From assembly GCF_014633365.1 (NCBI RefSeq), contig NC_068338.1, positions 10,922,616-10,986,615 on the forward strand: 64,000 bases of DNA, written 5' to 3'. Below, in pieces: positions 38,956 through 52,940 of this stretch. The DNA comes from Diospyros lotus. Taxonomy: Eukaryota; Streptophyta; Magnoliopsida; Ericales; Ebenaceae. The notes under the pieces are model-generated. The model was given only the letters and a program-made list of their open reading frames with translations, did not search any database and was not told the origin of the DNA. The first letter of the stretch is position 1. Each line of letters opens with the position of its first letter. Position numbers and translations under genes: made by a program.

Positions 38956-39648
38956 TGGAATCTTATCAGACATAAAACTCACGAACATAGATGATATCTT
39001 GAATTACAAACTTAGCATTACTACACCATTCTGAAAGAAAACTTGAGAAAATAAATCCCAACTGATTCCAAACAAACTTGAGAATGATTCAACAACAATA
39101 TTGATGAGAATCGCTGAAAGAAATTATGCATGCCTGCTGTGAACTCACTGTACGCATGTAGATATATATTTATAACATGCACTGAACTGGTATAACTCAT
39201 TGTAACGCACATATATATAGATATACATGCACTGGAACTGATTCAATTCTGGAAATATGATATCAAACTCAATCAAGACCTGTAAGAAAGGATTACAGGG
39301 GAAGGATACTTGCCTTATGATCTTCTTAATTGACTCAATAATCTCCCGAGAGCCTTCTATGCAAAGCTTGAACTCACTGTATATGCATGAAAAATATATA
39401 CATACATACTGACTGTATTAATCCGAATTACACTAAGAATCTTGAATCAACTGAGGGTATCACTGAACTATAATCTCGAAAGAATGGATTACAAGAATGG
39501 AATACTTACCTTAAACTCTCTGATCGAACTCGAATGCTACTAATCGAACTGTTATGCTACTCACTGTTACTACAATAGCTCTTGACTTATTTTCTTCTTC
39601 TATGCGATCTCTAATCTCCACGGCGTGAAGAATCTCAATGCTATGGGA

Positions 39649-39664
39649 AGATATATATATAGAG
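39649..39664 (-). promoter_or_regulatory. TATA-like box of LTR C
   Basis: An ATATATATAT run is flanked by CTTCC on one side and a GAGAGAGAAAGAG tract on the other, about 320 bp from the LTR 5' end (39983). It is a simple AT repeat, so the promoter role is tentative. Confidence 0.35.
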
Positions 39665-42169
39665 AGAGAAAGAGAACAACCCTAGGGCATCTCATTCTCC
39701 TAATACAACTAGGAGACTCCATAAATCCAAAACCCTTTCTCGGATGGACTTCCCATTCTCATAATAACTTTTATTAACTAAGTAAATTAATAACAACTTC
39801 TTAAATGACCTTCAAGTCCTTGCATTTAATTTCAAAAATAAATAAATAATTAAATGCTATTTACTCAATAAAAATCTAAATTGCCATATTAAATAATTAA
39901 ATGGCAAATTCTCTTAATTAATTACTTCAATAATTAATTAACTAATTCTAAATAAATACTAGACCCTCTAACGGGTCGTTACAATATCGTCGATTGAATC
40001 AAAGTTGTCTCTTTTTTATTCAAAGTGTTCTACTATGGACCCATGGCAAAAACTCAACTTTTCAAAACCTTCAAAAATCAGAATTTGAACTTTCTTGAGT
40101 GTATTTAATGTATCAAAATGTCGCCTTTCTCCTAAACTTGGAATCGTCATCATGAAATTATTACACTAGAAGATATGGTTGATTGAATCAAAGTTGTCTC
40201 TTGTTTATTTAAACTGTTCAACAATGGACCCATTGCTAAAACTCAACTTTTCAAAACTTTCAAAAATCATAAGTTGAAGTTTCTTGAGTGTATTTAATGT
40301 ATCAAGATGTCATCTTCCCCAAAATTTGGCCTCGTCATCATCAAATTAGTACACTTGAAGATATCGTTGATTGAATTAAAGTTGTCTCTTTTTTAATTAA
40401 AGTGTTCTACTATGGACCCAGGGCTAAAACTCAACCTTTCAAAACATCACAAAATTAGAATTTGAAATTTCTTGAGTGTATTTAATGTATCAAAATAACA
40501 CCTTTCTCCTAAACTTTGGATCGTCATCATCAAATCATTACACTTGAAGATATCGTTGATTGAATCAATGTTGTCTCTTTTTTATTTAAAGTGTTCAACT
40601 GTGGACCCGTTGCTAAAACTCAACTTTACAATACACCCGAAAATCAAAATTTTAACTTTCATGACTATATTTAGAGTATCAAAATGTTGTATTTCACCAA
40701 GATTTGGAATCTTCATCATCAAATTAGTACACTTGAAGATATCGTTAATTGAATCAAAGTTGTCTATTTCTTGTTTAAAGTGTTCTACTATGGACACATG
40801 GCTAAAACTCAACTTTTCAAAACATTCGAAAATGAAAATTTGAACTTTTTTTAGTGTATTTAATGTATCAAAATGTCGTCTTTCTCCTAAATTTGGAATC
40901 GTCATCATCAAATTAGTACACTTGAAGGTATCGTGGATTGAATCAAAGTTGTCTCTTGTTTATTTAAACTGTTCAACAATGGACCCATTGCTAAAACTCA
41001 ACTTTTCAAAACTTTCAAAAATCATAAGTGAAGTTTCTTGAGTGTATTTAATTTATCAACATGTCATCTTCCCCTAAATTTGGACTCGTCATCATCAAAT
41101 TAGTACACTTGAAGATATCGTTGATTGAATTAAATTTGTCTCTTTTTTAATTAAAGTGTTCTACTATGGACCCACGGCTAAAACTCAACTTTTCAAAACC
41201 TTCAAAAATCAGAATTTGAACTTTTTTGAGTGTATTTAATGTATCAAAATGTCACCTTTCTCCTAAACGTGGAATCATTCTCATCAAAATATTACACTTA
41301 AAGATATCATTGATTGAATCAAAGTTGTCTCGTTTGTATTTAAAGTGTTCTGCTATGGACCCATGGCTAAAACTCAACTTTTCAAAACTTCTGAAAATCA
41401 GAATTTGAACTTTCATGATTGTATTTAATGTATCAAAATGTCATCTTTCCCCTAAATTTGGAACCGTCCTCATCAAATTAGTACACATGAAGATATCGTC
41501 GATTGAATCAAAGTTGTCCCTTTTTTAATCAAAGTGTTCTACTATGGACCAATGGAAAAAACTCAACTTTTCAAAACCTTCAAAAATCAGAATTTGAACT
41601 TTCTTGAGTGTATTTAATGTATCAAAATGTTGCCTTTCTCCTAAACTTGGAATCGAAACCATGAAATTACTACACTAGAAGATATGCTTGATTGAATCAA
41701 AGTTATCTCGTTTGTTTATTTAAACTCTTCAACAATGGACCCATTGCTAAAACTCAACTTTTCAAAACTTTCAAAAATCATAAGTTGAAGTTTCTTGAGT
41801 GTATTTAATGTATCAAGATGTCATCGTCCCCTAAATTTGGACTCGTTATCATCAAATTAGTACACTTGAAGATATCGTTGATTGAATTAAAGTTGTCTCT
41901 TTTTTAATTAAAGTGTTCTACTATGGACCAATGGCAAAAACTCAACTTTTCAAAACCTTCAAAAATCAGAATTTGAACTTTCTTGAGTGTATTTAATGTA
42001 TCAAAATGTCGCCTTTCTCCTAAACTTGGAATCGCCATCATGAAATTATTACACTAGAAGATATGGTTGATTGAATCAAAGTTCTCTCTTTTTTATTTAA
42101 AGTATTCAACTATGGACCCATTGCTAAAACTGAACTTTTCAAAACATCCGAAAATCAAAATTTGAACTT

Positions 42170-45100
42170 TCTTGAGTGTATTTAATGTATCAAAATGTCG
42201 CCTTTCTCCTAAACTTGGAATCGTAATCATGAAATTATTACACTAGAAGATATGGTTGATTGAATCAATGTTGTCTCGTTTGTTTATTGAATCTCTTCAA
42301 CAATGGACCCATTGCTAAAACTCAACTTTTCAAAACTTTCAAAGATCATAAGTTGAAGTTTCTTGAGTGTATTTAATGTATCAAGATGTCATCTTCCCCT
42401 AAATTTGGACTCCTCATCATCAAATTAGTACACTTGAAGATATCGTTGATTGAATTAAAGTTGTCTCTTTTTTAATTAAAGTGTTCTACTATGGACCCAG
42501 GGCTAAAACTCAACTTTTCAAAAGATCACAAAATTAGAATTTGAATTTTCTTGAGTGTATTTAATGTATCAAAATGTCACCTTTCTCCTAAACTTTGGAT
42601 CGTCATCATCAAATTATTACACTTGAAGATATCGTTGATTGAATCAAAGTTATCTCTTCTTTATTTAAAGTGTTCAACTGTGGACCCGTTGCTAAAACTC
42701 AACTTTACAATACACCCAAAAATCAAAATTTTATCTTTCATGACTATATTTAGAATATCAAAATGTCGTATTTCACCAAGATTTGGAATCATCATCATCA
42801 AATTAGTACACTTGAAGATATGGTTGATTGAATCAAAGTTCTCTCTTTTTTATTTAAACTGTTCAACTATGGACCCATGGCTAAAACTGAACTTTTCAAA
42901 ACCTCCGAAAATCAAAATTTGAACTTTCTTAAGTCTATTTAATGTATCAAAATGTCGTATTTCCCCTAAACTTGGAATCGTCATCACGAAATTATTACAC
43001 TAGAAGATATGGTTGATTGAGTCAAAGTTGTCTCTTTCTTGTTGAAAGTTTGAAATCGTAATCATGAAATTAGTACACTTGAAGATATCGTTGATTGAAT
43101 CAAAGTTGTCTCATTTGTATTTAAAGTGTTCTACTATGGACCCATGGCTAAAACTCAACTTTTCAAAATTTCTGAAAATTAGAATTTGAGCTTTCATGAG
43201 TGTATTTAATGTATCAAAATGTCGTCTTTCCCCTAAATTTGAAATCGTCATCATCAAATTAGTACACATGAAGATATCGTCGATTGAATCAAAGTTGTGT
43301 CTTTTTTATTCAAAGTGTTCTACTATGGACCAATGGCAAAAACTCAACTTTTTAAAACCTTCAAAAATCAGAATTTGAACTTTCTTGAGTGTATTTAATG
43401 TATCAAAATGTCGCCTTTCTCCTAAACTTGGAATCGTAATCATGAAATTATTACACTAGAAGATATGGATGATTGAATCAAGGTTGTCTCGTTTGTTTAT
43501 TTAAACTCTTCAACAATGGACCCATTGCTAAAACTCAACTTTTCAAAACATTCAAAAATCATAAGTTGAAGTTTCTTTAGTGTATTTAATGTATCAAGAT
43601 GTCATCTTCCCCTAAATTTGGACTCGTTATCATCAAATTAGTACACTTGAAGATATCGTTGATTGAATTAAAGTTGTGTCTTTTTTAATTAAAGTGTTCT
43701 ACTATGGACCCAGGGCTAAAACCCAACTTTTCAAAAATCACAAAATTAGAATTTGAATTTTCTTCAGTGTATTTAATGTATCAAAATGTCACCTTTCTCC
43801 TAAACTTTGGATCGTCATCATCAAATTATTACACTTGAAGATATCGTTGATTGAATCAAAGTTATCTCTTTTTTATTTAAAGTGTTCAACTGTGGACCCG
43901 TTGCTAAAACTAAATTTTACAATACACCCGAAAATCAAAATTTTATCTTTCATGACTATATTTAGAGTATCAAAATGTCGTATTTCAACAAGATTTGGAA
44001 TTATCATCATCAAATTAGTACACTTGAAGATATCGTTGATTGAATCAAAGTTCTCTCTTTTTTATTTAAAGTGTTCAACTATGGACCCATGGCTAAAACT
44101 GAACTTTTCAAAACATCCGAAAATCAAAATTTGAACTTTCTTGAGTTTATTTAATGTATCAAAATGTCGTATTTCCCCTAAACTTGGAATCGTCATCACG
44201 AAATTATTACACTAGAAAATATGGTTGATTGAGTCAAAGTTGTCTCTTTCTTGTTGAAAGTTTGAAATCGTAATCATGAAATTAGTTCACTTGAAGATAT
44301 CGTTGATTGAATCAAAGTTGTCTCGTTTGTATTTAAAGTGTTCTACTATGGACCCATGGCTAAAACTCAACTTTTCAAAATTTCTAAAAATCAGAATTTG
44401 AGCTTTCATGAGTGTATTTAATGCATCAAAATGTCGTCTTTCCCCTAAATTTGGAATCGTCATCATCAAATTAGTACACATGAAGATATCGTCGATTGAA
44501 TCAAAGTTGTGTCTTTTTTATTCAAAGTGTTCTACTATGGACCAATGGCAAAAACTCAACTTTTCAAAACCTTCAAAAATCAGAATTTGAACTTTCTTGA
44601 GTGTATTTAATGTATCAAAATGTCGCCTTTCTCCTAAACTTGGAATCGAAATCATGAAATTATTACACTAGAAGATATGGATGATTGAATCAAAGTTGTC
44701 TCGTTTGTTTATTTAAACTCTTCAACAATGGACCCATTGCTAAAACTCAACTTTTCAAAACTTTCAAAAATCATAAGTTGAAGTTTCTTGAGTGTATTTA
44801 ATGTATCAAGATGTCATCTTCCCCTAAATCTGGACTCGTCATCATCAAATTACTACACTTGAAGATATCGTTGATTGAATTAAAGTTGTCTCTTTTTTAA
44901 TTAAAGTGTTCTACTATTGACCCAGGGCTAAAACTCAACTTTTCAAAAGATCACAAAATTAGAATTTGAATTTTCTTGAGTGTATTTAATGTATCAAAAT
45001 GTCACCTTTCTCCTAAACTTTGGATCGTCATCATCAAATTATTACACTTGAAGATATCATTGATTGAATCAAAGTTATCTCTTTTTTATTTAAAGTGTTC

Positions 45101-48100
45101 AACTATGGACCCGTTGCTAAAACTCAACTTTACAATACACCCGAAAATCAACATTTTATCTTTCATGACTATATTTAGAGTATCAAAATGTCGTATTTCA
45201 CCAAGATTTGGAATCATCATCATCAAATTAGTACACTTGAAGATATCGTTGATTGAATCAAAGTTGTCTATTTCTTGTTTAAAGTGTTCTACTATGGACA
45301 CATGGCTAAAACTCAACTTTTCAAAACATTCGAAAATCAAAATTTGAACTTTTTTTAGTGTATTTAATGTATCAAAATGTCGTCTTTCTCCTAAATTTGG
45401 AATCGTCATCATCAAATTAGTACACTTGAAGGTATCGTTGATTGAATCAAAGTTGTCTCTTGTTTGTTTAAACTGTTCAACAATGGACCCATTGCTAAAA
45501 CTAAAATTTAAAAACTTTCAAAAATCATAAGTTGACGTTTCTTGAGTGTATTTAATTTATCAAGATGTCATCTTCCCCTAAATTTGGACTCGTCATCATC
45601 AAATTAGTACACTTGAAGATATCGTTGATTGAATTAAAGTTGTGTCTTTTTTAATTAAAGTGTTCTACTATGGGCCCACGGCTAAAACTCAACTTTTCAA
45701 AACTTCCCGAAATTAGAATTTGAACTTTCCTTTGTGTGTAAAGTGTATCAAAATTACATCTTTCTTCAAAATTTGAAATCGTAATCATGAAATTAGTACA
45801 CTTGAAGATATTGTTGATTGAATCAAAATTGTCTCCTTTGTATTTAAAGCGTTCTACTATGGACCCATGGCTAAAACTCAACTTTTCAAAACTATTGAAA
45901 ATCAGAATTTGAACTTTCATGAGTGTATTTAATGTATCAAAATGTCGTCTTTCCCCTAAATTTGGAACAGTCCTCATCAAATTAGTACACATGAAGATAA
46001 CGTCGATTGAATCAAAGTTGTCTCTTTTTTAATTAAAGTGTTCTACTTTGGACCCAGGGCTAAAACTCAACATTTCAAAAGATCACAAAATTAGAATTGG
46101 AATTTTCTTGAGTGTATTTAATGTATCAAAATGTCACCTTTCTCCTAAACTTTGGATCGTCATCATCAAATTATTACACTTGAAGATATCATTGATTGAA
46201 TCAAAGTTATCTCTTTTTTATTTAAAGTGTTCAACTGTGGACCCGTTGCTAAAACTCAACTTTACAATACACCCAAAAATCAAAATTTTATCTTTCATGA
46301 CTATATTTAGAGTATCAAAATGTCATATTTCACCAAGATTTGGAATCATCATCATCAAATTAGTACACTTGAAGATATGGTTGATTGAATCAAAGTTCTC
46401 TCTTTTTTATTTAAAGTGTTCAACTATGGAACCATGGCTAAAACTGAACTTTTCAAAACATCCGAAAATCAAAATTTGAACTTTCTTCAGTCTATTTAAT
46501 GTATCAAAATGTCGTATTTCCCCTAAACTTGGAATCGTCATCACGAAATTATTACACTAGAAGATATGGTTGATTGAGTCAAAGTTGTCTCTTTCTTGTT
46601 GAAAGTTTGAAATCGTAATCATGAAATTAGTACACTTGAAGATATCGTTGATTGAATCAAAGTTGTCTCGTTTGTATTTAAAGTGTTCTACTATGGACCC
46701 ATGGCTAAAACTCAAGTTTTCAAAATTTCTGAAAATCAGAATTTGAGCTTTCATGAGTGTATTTATTGTATCAAAATGTCGTCTTTCCCCTAAATTTGGA
46801 ATCGTCGTCATCAAATTAGTACACATGAAGATATCGTCGATTGAATCAAAGTTGTGTCTTTTTTATTCAAAGTGTTCTACTATGGACCAATGGCAAAAAC
46901 TCAACTTTTCAAAACCTTCAAAAATCAGAATTTGAACTTTCTTGAGTGTATTTAATGTATCAAAATGTCGCCTTTCTCCTAAACTTGGAATCGAAATCAT
47001 GAAATTATTACACTAGAAGATATGGATGATTGAATCAAGGTTGTCTCGTTTGTTTATTTAAACTCTTCAACAATGGACCCATTGCTAAAACTCAACTTTT
47101 CAAAACTTTCAAAAATCATAAGTTGAAGTTTCTTGAGTGTATTTAATGTATCAAGATGTCATCTTCCCCTAAATTTGGACTCCTCATCATCAAATTAGTA
47201 CACTTGAAGATATCGTTGATTGAATTAAAGTTGTCTCTTTTTTAATTAAAGTGTTCTACTATGGACCCAGGGCTAAAACTCAACTTTTCAAAAGATCACA
47301 AAATTAGAATTTGAATTTTCTTGAGTGTATTTAATGTATCAAAATGTCACCTTTCTCCTAAACTTTGGATCGTCATCATCAAATTATTACACTTGAAGAT
47401 ATCATTGATTGAATCAAAGTTATCTCTTTTTTATTTAAAGTGTTCAACTGTGGACCCGTTGCTAAAACTCAACTTTACAATACACCCGAAAATCAAAATT
47501 TTATCTTTCATGACTATATTTAGAGTATCAAAATGTCGTATTTCACCAAGATTTGGAATCATCATCATCAAATTAGTACACTTCAAGATATGGTTGATTG
47601 AATCAAAGTTCTCTCTTTTTTATTTATAGTGTTCAACTATGGACCCATGGCTAAAACTGAACTTTTCAAAACATCCGAAAATCAAAATTTGAACTTTCTT
47701 GAGTCTATTTAATGTATCAAAATGTCGTATTTCCCCTAAACTTGGAATCGTCATCACGAAATTATTACACTAGAAGATATGGTTGATTGAGTCAAAGTTG
47801 TCTCTTTCTTGTTGAAAGTTTGAAATCGTAATCATGAAATTAGTACACTTGAAGATATCGTTGATTGAATCAAAGTTGTCTCGTTTGTATTTAAAGTGTT
47901 CTACTATGGACCCATGGCTAAAACTCAACTTTTCAAAATTCCTGAAAATCAGAATTTGAGCTTTCATGAGTGTATTTAATGTATCAAAATGTCGTCTTTC
48001 CCCTAAATTTGGAATCGTCATCATCAAATTAGTACACATGAAGATATCGTCGATTGAATCAAAGTTGTGTCTTTTTTATTCAAAGTGTTCTACTATGGAC

Positions 48101-51100
48101 CAATGGCAAAAACTCAACTTTTTAAAACCTTCAAAAATCAGAATTTGAACTTTCTTGAGTGTATTTAATGTATCAAAATGTCGCCTTTGTCCTAAACTTG
48201 GAATCGTAATCATGAAATTATTACACTAGAAGATATGGATGATTGAATCAAGGTTGTCTCGTTTGTTTATTTAAACTCTTCAACAATGGACCCATTGCTA
48301 AAACTCAACTTTTCAAAACATTCAAAAATCATAAGTTGAAGTTTCTTTAGTGTATTTAATGTATCAAGATGTCATCTTCCCCTAAATTTGGACTCGTTAT
48401 CATCAAATTAGTACACTTGAAGATATCGTTGATTGAATTAAAGTTGTGTCTTTTTTAATTAAAGTGTTCTACTATGGACCCAGGGCTAAAACCCAACTTT
48501 TCAAAAATCACAAAATTAGAATTTGAATTTTCTTGAGTGTATTTAATGTATCAAAATGTCACCTTTCTCCTAAACTTTGGATCGTCATTATCAAATTATT
48601 ACACTTGAAGATATCGTTGATTGAATCAAAGTTATCTCTTTTTTATTTAAAGTGTTCAACTGTGGACCCGTTGCTAAAACTAAACTTTACAATACACCCG
48701 AAAATCAAAATTTTATCTTTCATGACTATATTTAGAGTATCAAAATGTCGTATTTCAACAAGATTTGGAATTATCATCATCAAATTAGTACACTTGAAGA
48801 TATCGTTGATTGAATCAAAGTTCTCTCTTTTTTATTTAAAGTGTTCAACTATGGACCCATGGCTAAAACTGAACTTTTCAAAACATCCGAAAATCAAAAT
48901 TTGAACTTTCTTGAGTTTATTTAATGTATCAAAATGTCGTATTTCCCCTAAACTTGGAATCGTCATCACGAAATTATTACACTAGAAAATATGGTTGATT
49001 GAGTCAAAGTTGTCTCTTTCTTGTTGAAAGTTTGAAATCGTAATCATGAAATTAGTTCACTTGAAGATATCGTTGATTGAATCAAAGTTGTCTCGTTTGT
49101 ATTTAAAGTGTTCTACTATGGACCCATGGCTAAAACTCAACTTTTCAAAATTTCTAAAAATCAGAATTTGAGCTTTCATGAGTGTATTTAATGTATCAAA
49201 ATGTCGTCTTTCCCCTAAATTTGGAATCGTCATCATCAAATTAGTACACATGAAGATATCGTCGATTGAATCAAAGTTGTGTCTTTTTTATTCAAAGTGT
49301 TCTACTATGGACCAATGGCAAAAACTCAACTTTTCAAAACCTTCAAAAATCAGAATTTGAACTTTCTTGAGTGTATTTAATGTATCAAAATGTCGCCTTT
49401 CTCCTAAACTTGGAATCGAAATCATGAAATTATTACACTAGAAGATATGGATGATTGAATCAAAGTTGTCTCGTTTGTTTATTTAAACTCTTCAACAATG
49501 GACCCATTGCTAAAACTCAACTTTTCAAAACTTTCAAAAATCATAAGTTGAAGTTTCTTGAGTGTATTTAATGTATCAAGATGTCATCTTCCCCTAAATC
49601 TGGACTCGTCATCATCAAATTACTACACTTGAAGATATCGTTGATTGAATTAAAGTTGTCTCTTTTTTAATTAAAGTGTTCTACTATGGACCCAGGGCTA
49701 AAACTCAACTTTTCAAAAGATCACAAAATTAGAATTTGAATTTTCTTGAGTGTATTTAATGTATCAAAATGTCACCTTTCTCCTAAACTTTGGATCGTCA
49801 TCATCAAATTATTACACTTGAAGATATCATTGATTGAATCAAAGTTATCTCTTTTTTATTTAAAGTGTTCAACTATGGACCCGTTGCTAAAACTCAACTT
49901 TACAATACACCCGAAAATCAACATTTTATCTTTCATGACTATATTTAGAGTATCAAAATGTCGTATTTCACCAAGATTTGGAATCATCATCATCAAATTA
50001 GTACACTTGAAGATATCGTTGATTGAATCAAAGTTGTCTATTTCTTGTTTAAAGTGTTCTACTATGGACACATGGCTAAAACTCAACTTTTCAAAACATT
50101 CGAAAATCAAAATTTGAACTTTTTTTAGTGTATTTAATGTATCAAAATGTCGTCTTTCTCCTAAATTTGGAATCGTCATCATCAAATTAGTACACTTGAA
50201 GGTATCGTTGATTGAATCAAAGTTGTCTCTTGTTTGTTTAAACTGTTCAACAATGGACCCATTGCTAAAACTAAAATTTAAAAACTTTCAAAAATCATAA
50301 GTTGACGTTTCTTGAGTGTATTTAATTTATCAAGATGTCATCTTCCCCTAAATTTGGACTCGTCATCATCAAATTAGTACACTTGAAGATATCGTTGATT
50401 GAATTAAAGTTGTGTCTTTTTTAATTAAAGTGTTCTACTATGGGCCCACGGCTAAAACTCAACTTTTCAAAACTTCCCGAAATTAGAATTTGAACTTTCC
50501 TTTGTGTGTAAAGTGTATCAAAATTACATCTTTCTTCAAAATTTGAAATCGTAATCATGAAATTAGTACACTTGAAGATATTGTTGATTGAATCAAAATT
50601 GTCTCCTTTGTATTTAAAGCGTTCTATTATGGACCCATGGCTAAAACTCAACTTTTCAAAACTATTGAAAATCAGAATTTGAACTTTCATGAGTGTATTT
50701 AATGTATCAAAATGTCGTCTTTCCCCTAAATTTGGAACAGTCCTCATCAAATTAGTACACATGAAGATAACGTCGATTGAATCAAAGTTGTCTCTTTTTT
50801 AATTAAAGTGTTCTACTTTGGACCCAGGGCTAAAACTCAACATTTCAAAAGATCACAAAATTAGAATTGGAATTTTCTTGAGTGTATTTAATGTATCAAA
50901 ATGTCACCTTTCTCCTAAACTTTGGATCGTCATCATCAAATTATTACACTTGAAGATATCATTGATTGAATCAAAGTTATCTCTTTTTTATTTAAAGTGT
51001 TCAACTGTGGACCCGTTGCTAAAACTCAACTTTACAATACACCCGAAAATCAAAATTTTATCTTTCATGACTATATTTAGAGTATCAAAATGTCATATTT

Positions 51101-52940
51101 CACCAAGATTTGGAATCATCATCATCAAATTAGTACACTTGAAGATATGGTTGATTGAATCAAAGTTCTCTCTTTTTTATTTAAAGTGTTCAACTATGGA
51201 ACCATGGCTAAAACTGAACTTTTCAAAACATCCGAAAATCAAAATTTGAACTTTCTTCAGTCTATTTAATGTATCAAAATGTCGTATTTCCCCTAAACTT
51301 GGAATCGTCATCACGAAATTATTACACTAGAAGATATGGTTGATTGAGTCAAAGTTGTCTCTTTCTTGTTGAAAGTTTGAAATCGTAATCATGAAATTAG
51401 TACACTTGAAGATATCGTTTATTGAATCAAAGTTGTCTCGTTTGTATTTAAAGTGTTCTACTATGGACCCATGGCCAAAACTCAAGTTTTCAAAATTTCT
51501 GAAAATCAGAATTTGAGCTTTCATGAGTGTATTTATTGTATCCAAATGTCGTCTTTCCCCTAAATTTGGAATCGTCGTCATCAAATTAGTACACATGAAG
51601 ATATCGTCGATTGAATCAAAGTTGTGTCTTTTTTATTCAAAGTGTTCTACTATGGACCAATGGCAAAAACTCAACTTTTCAAAACCTTCAAAAATCAGAA
51701 TTTGAACTTTCTTGAGTGTATTTAATGTATCAAAATGTCGCCTTTCTCCTAAACTTGGAATCGAAATCATGAAATTATTACACTAGAAGATATGGATGAT
51801 TGAATCAAGGTTGTCTCGTTTGTTTATTTAAACTCTTCAACAATGGACCCATTGCTAAAACTCAACTTTTCAAAACTTTCAAAAATCATAAGTTGAAGTT
51901 TCTTGAGTGTATTTAATGTATCAAGATGTCATCTTCCCCTAAATTTGGACTCGTCATCATCAAATTAGTACACTTGAAGATATCGTTGATTGAATTAAAG
52001 TTGTCTCTTTTTTAATTAAAGTGTTCTACTATGGACCCAGGGCTAAAACTCAACTTTTCAAAAGATCACAAAATTAGAATTTGAATTTTCTTGAGTGTAT
52101 TTAATGTATCAAAATGTCACCTTTCTCCTAAACTTTGGATCGTCATCATCAAATTATTACACTTGAAGATATCATTGATTGAATCAAAGTTATCTCTTTT
52201 TTATTTAAAGTGTTCAACTGTGGACCCGTTGCTAAAACTCAACTTTACAATACACCCGAAAATCAAAATTTTATCTTTCATGACTATATTTAGAGTATCA
52301 AAATGTCGTATTTCACCAAGATTTGGAATCATCATCATCAAATTAGTACACTTCAAGATATGGTTGATTGAATCAAAGTTCTCTCTTTTTTATTTATAGT
52401 GTTCAACTATGGACCCATGGCTAAAACTGAACTTTTCAAAACATCCGAAAATCAAAATTTGAACTTTCTTCAGTCTATTTAATGTATCAAAATGTCGTAT
52501 TTCCCCTAAACTTGGAATCGTCATCACGAAATTATTACACTAGAAGATATGGTTGATTGAGTCAAAGTTGTCTCTTTCTTGTTGAAAGTTTGAAATCGTA
52601 ATCATGAAATTAGTACACTTGAAGATATCGTTGATTGAATCAAAGTTGTCTCGTTTGTATTTAAAGTGTTCTACTATGGACCCATGGCTAAAACTCAACT
52701 TTTCAAAATTTCTGAAAATCAGAATTTGAGCTTTCATGAGTGTATTTAATGTATCAAAATGTCGTCTTTCCCCTAAATTTGGAATCGTCATCATCAAATT
52801 AGTACACATGAAGATATCGTCGATTGAATCAAAGTTGTGTCTTTTTTATTCAAAGTGTTCTACTTGGACCAATGGCAAAAACTCAACTTTTCAAAACCTT
52901 CAAAAATCAGAATTTGAACTTTCTTGAGTGTATTTAATGT
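42170..52940. repeat. 4770-bp higher-order repeat, about 2.25 copies
   Basis: Landmarks repeat with an exact 4770-bp spacing: 42551/47321/52091, 43196/47966/52736, 44408/49178, 45651/50421, 46048/50818 and 46557/51327. Private variants are shared, such as ATTAGTTCACTTG (44281 and 49051), GGAACAGTCCTCATC (45964 and 50734) and CTAAAATTTAAAAAC (about 45502 and 50272). The unit is about 25 monomer-equivalents, including three deletion monomers. Inside it the deletion-monomer block recurs at 1212, 2345 and 1213 bp. Near-identity in the core from about 43.2 kb implies recent duplication; the first about 1 kb is more diverged. Confidence 0.9.

Larger units (their letters stand above)
37335..39983 (-). 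mobile_element. Solo LTR C, Ty3/gypsy-like
   Basis: A 2649-bp insertion with TG...CA ends and perfect 5-bp ATATC target duplication. On the minus strand it starts TGTAACGACCCG and ends GGGGGTGTTACA. TATA-like ATATATATAT lies at 39649-39664 next to a GAGAGAGAAAGAG tract. The hairpin at 37678-37693 lies 345 bp from the 3' end, almost the same distance as in LTR B. The segment 38340-38955 is packed with CATTCGAATG palindromes. No internal retroelement region is present. It belongs to the same family or subfamily as LTR B by shared motifs, but differs in length and palindrome number. Open frames such as 37648-37965 on the minus strand show no domain I recognise. Confidence 0.9.
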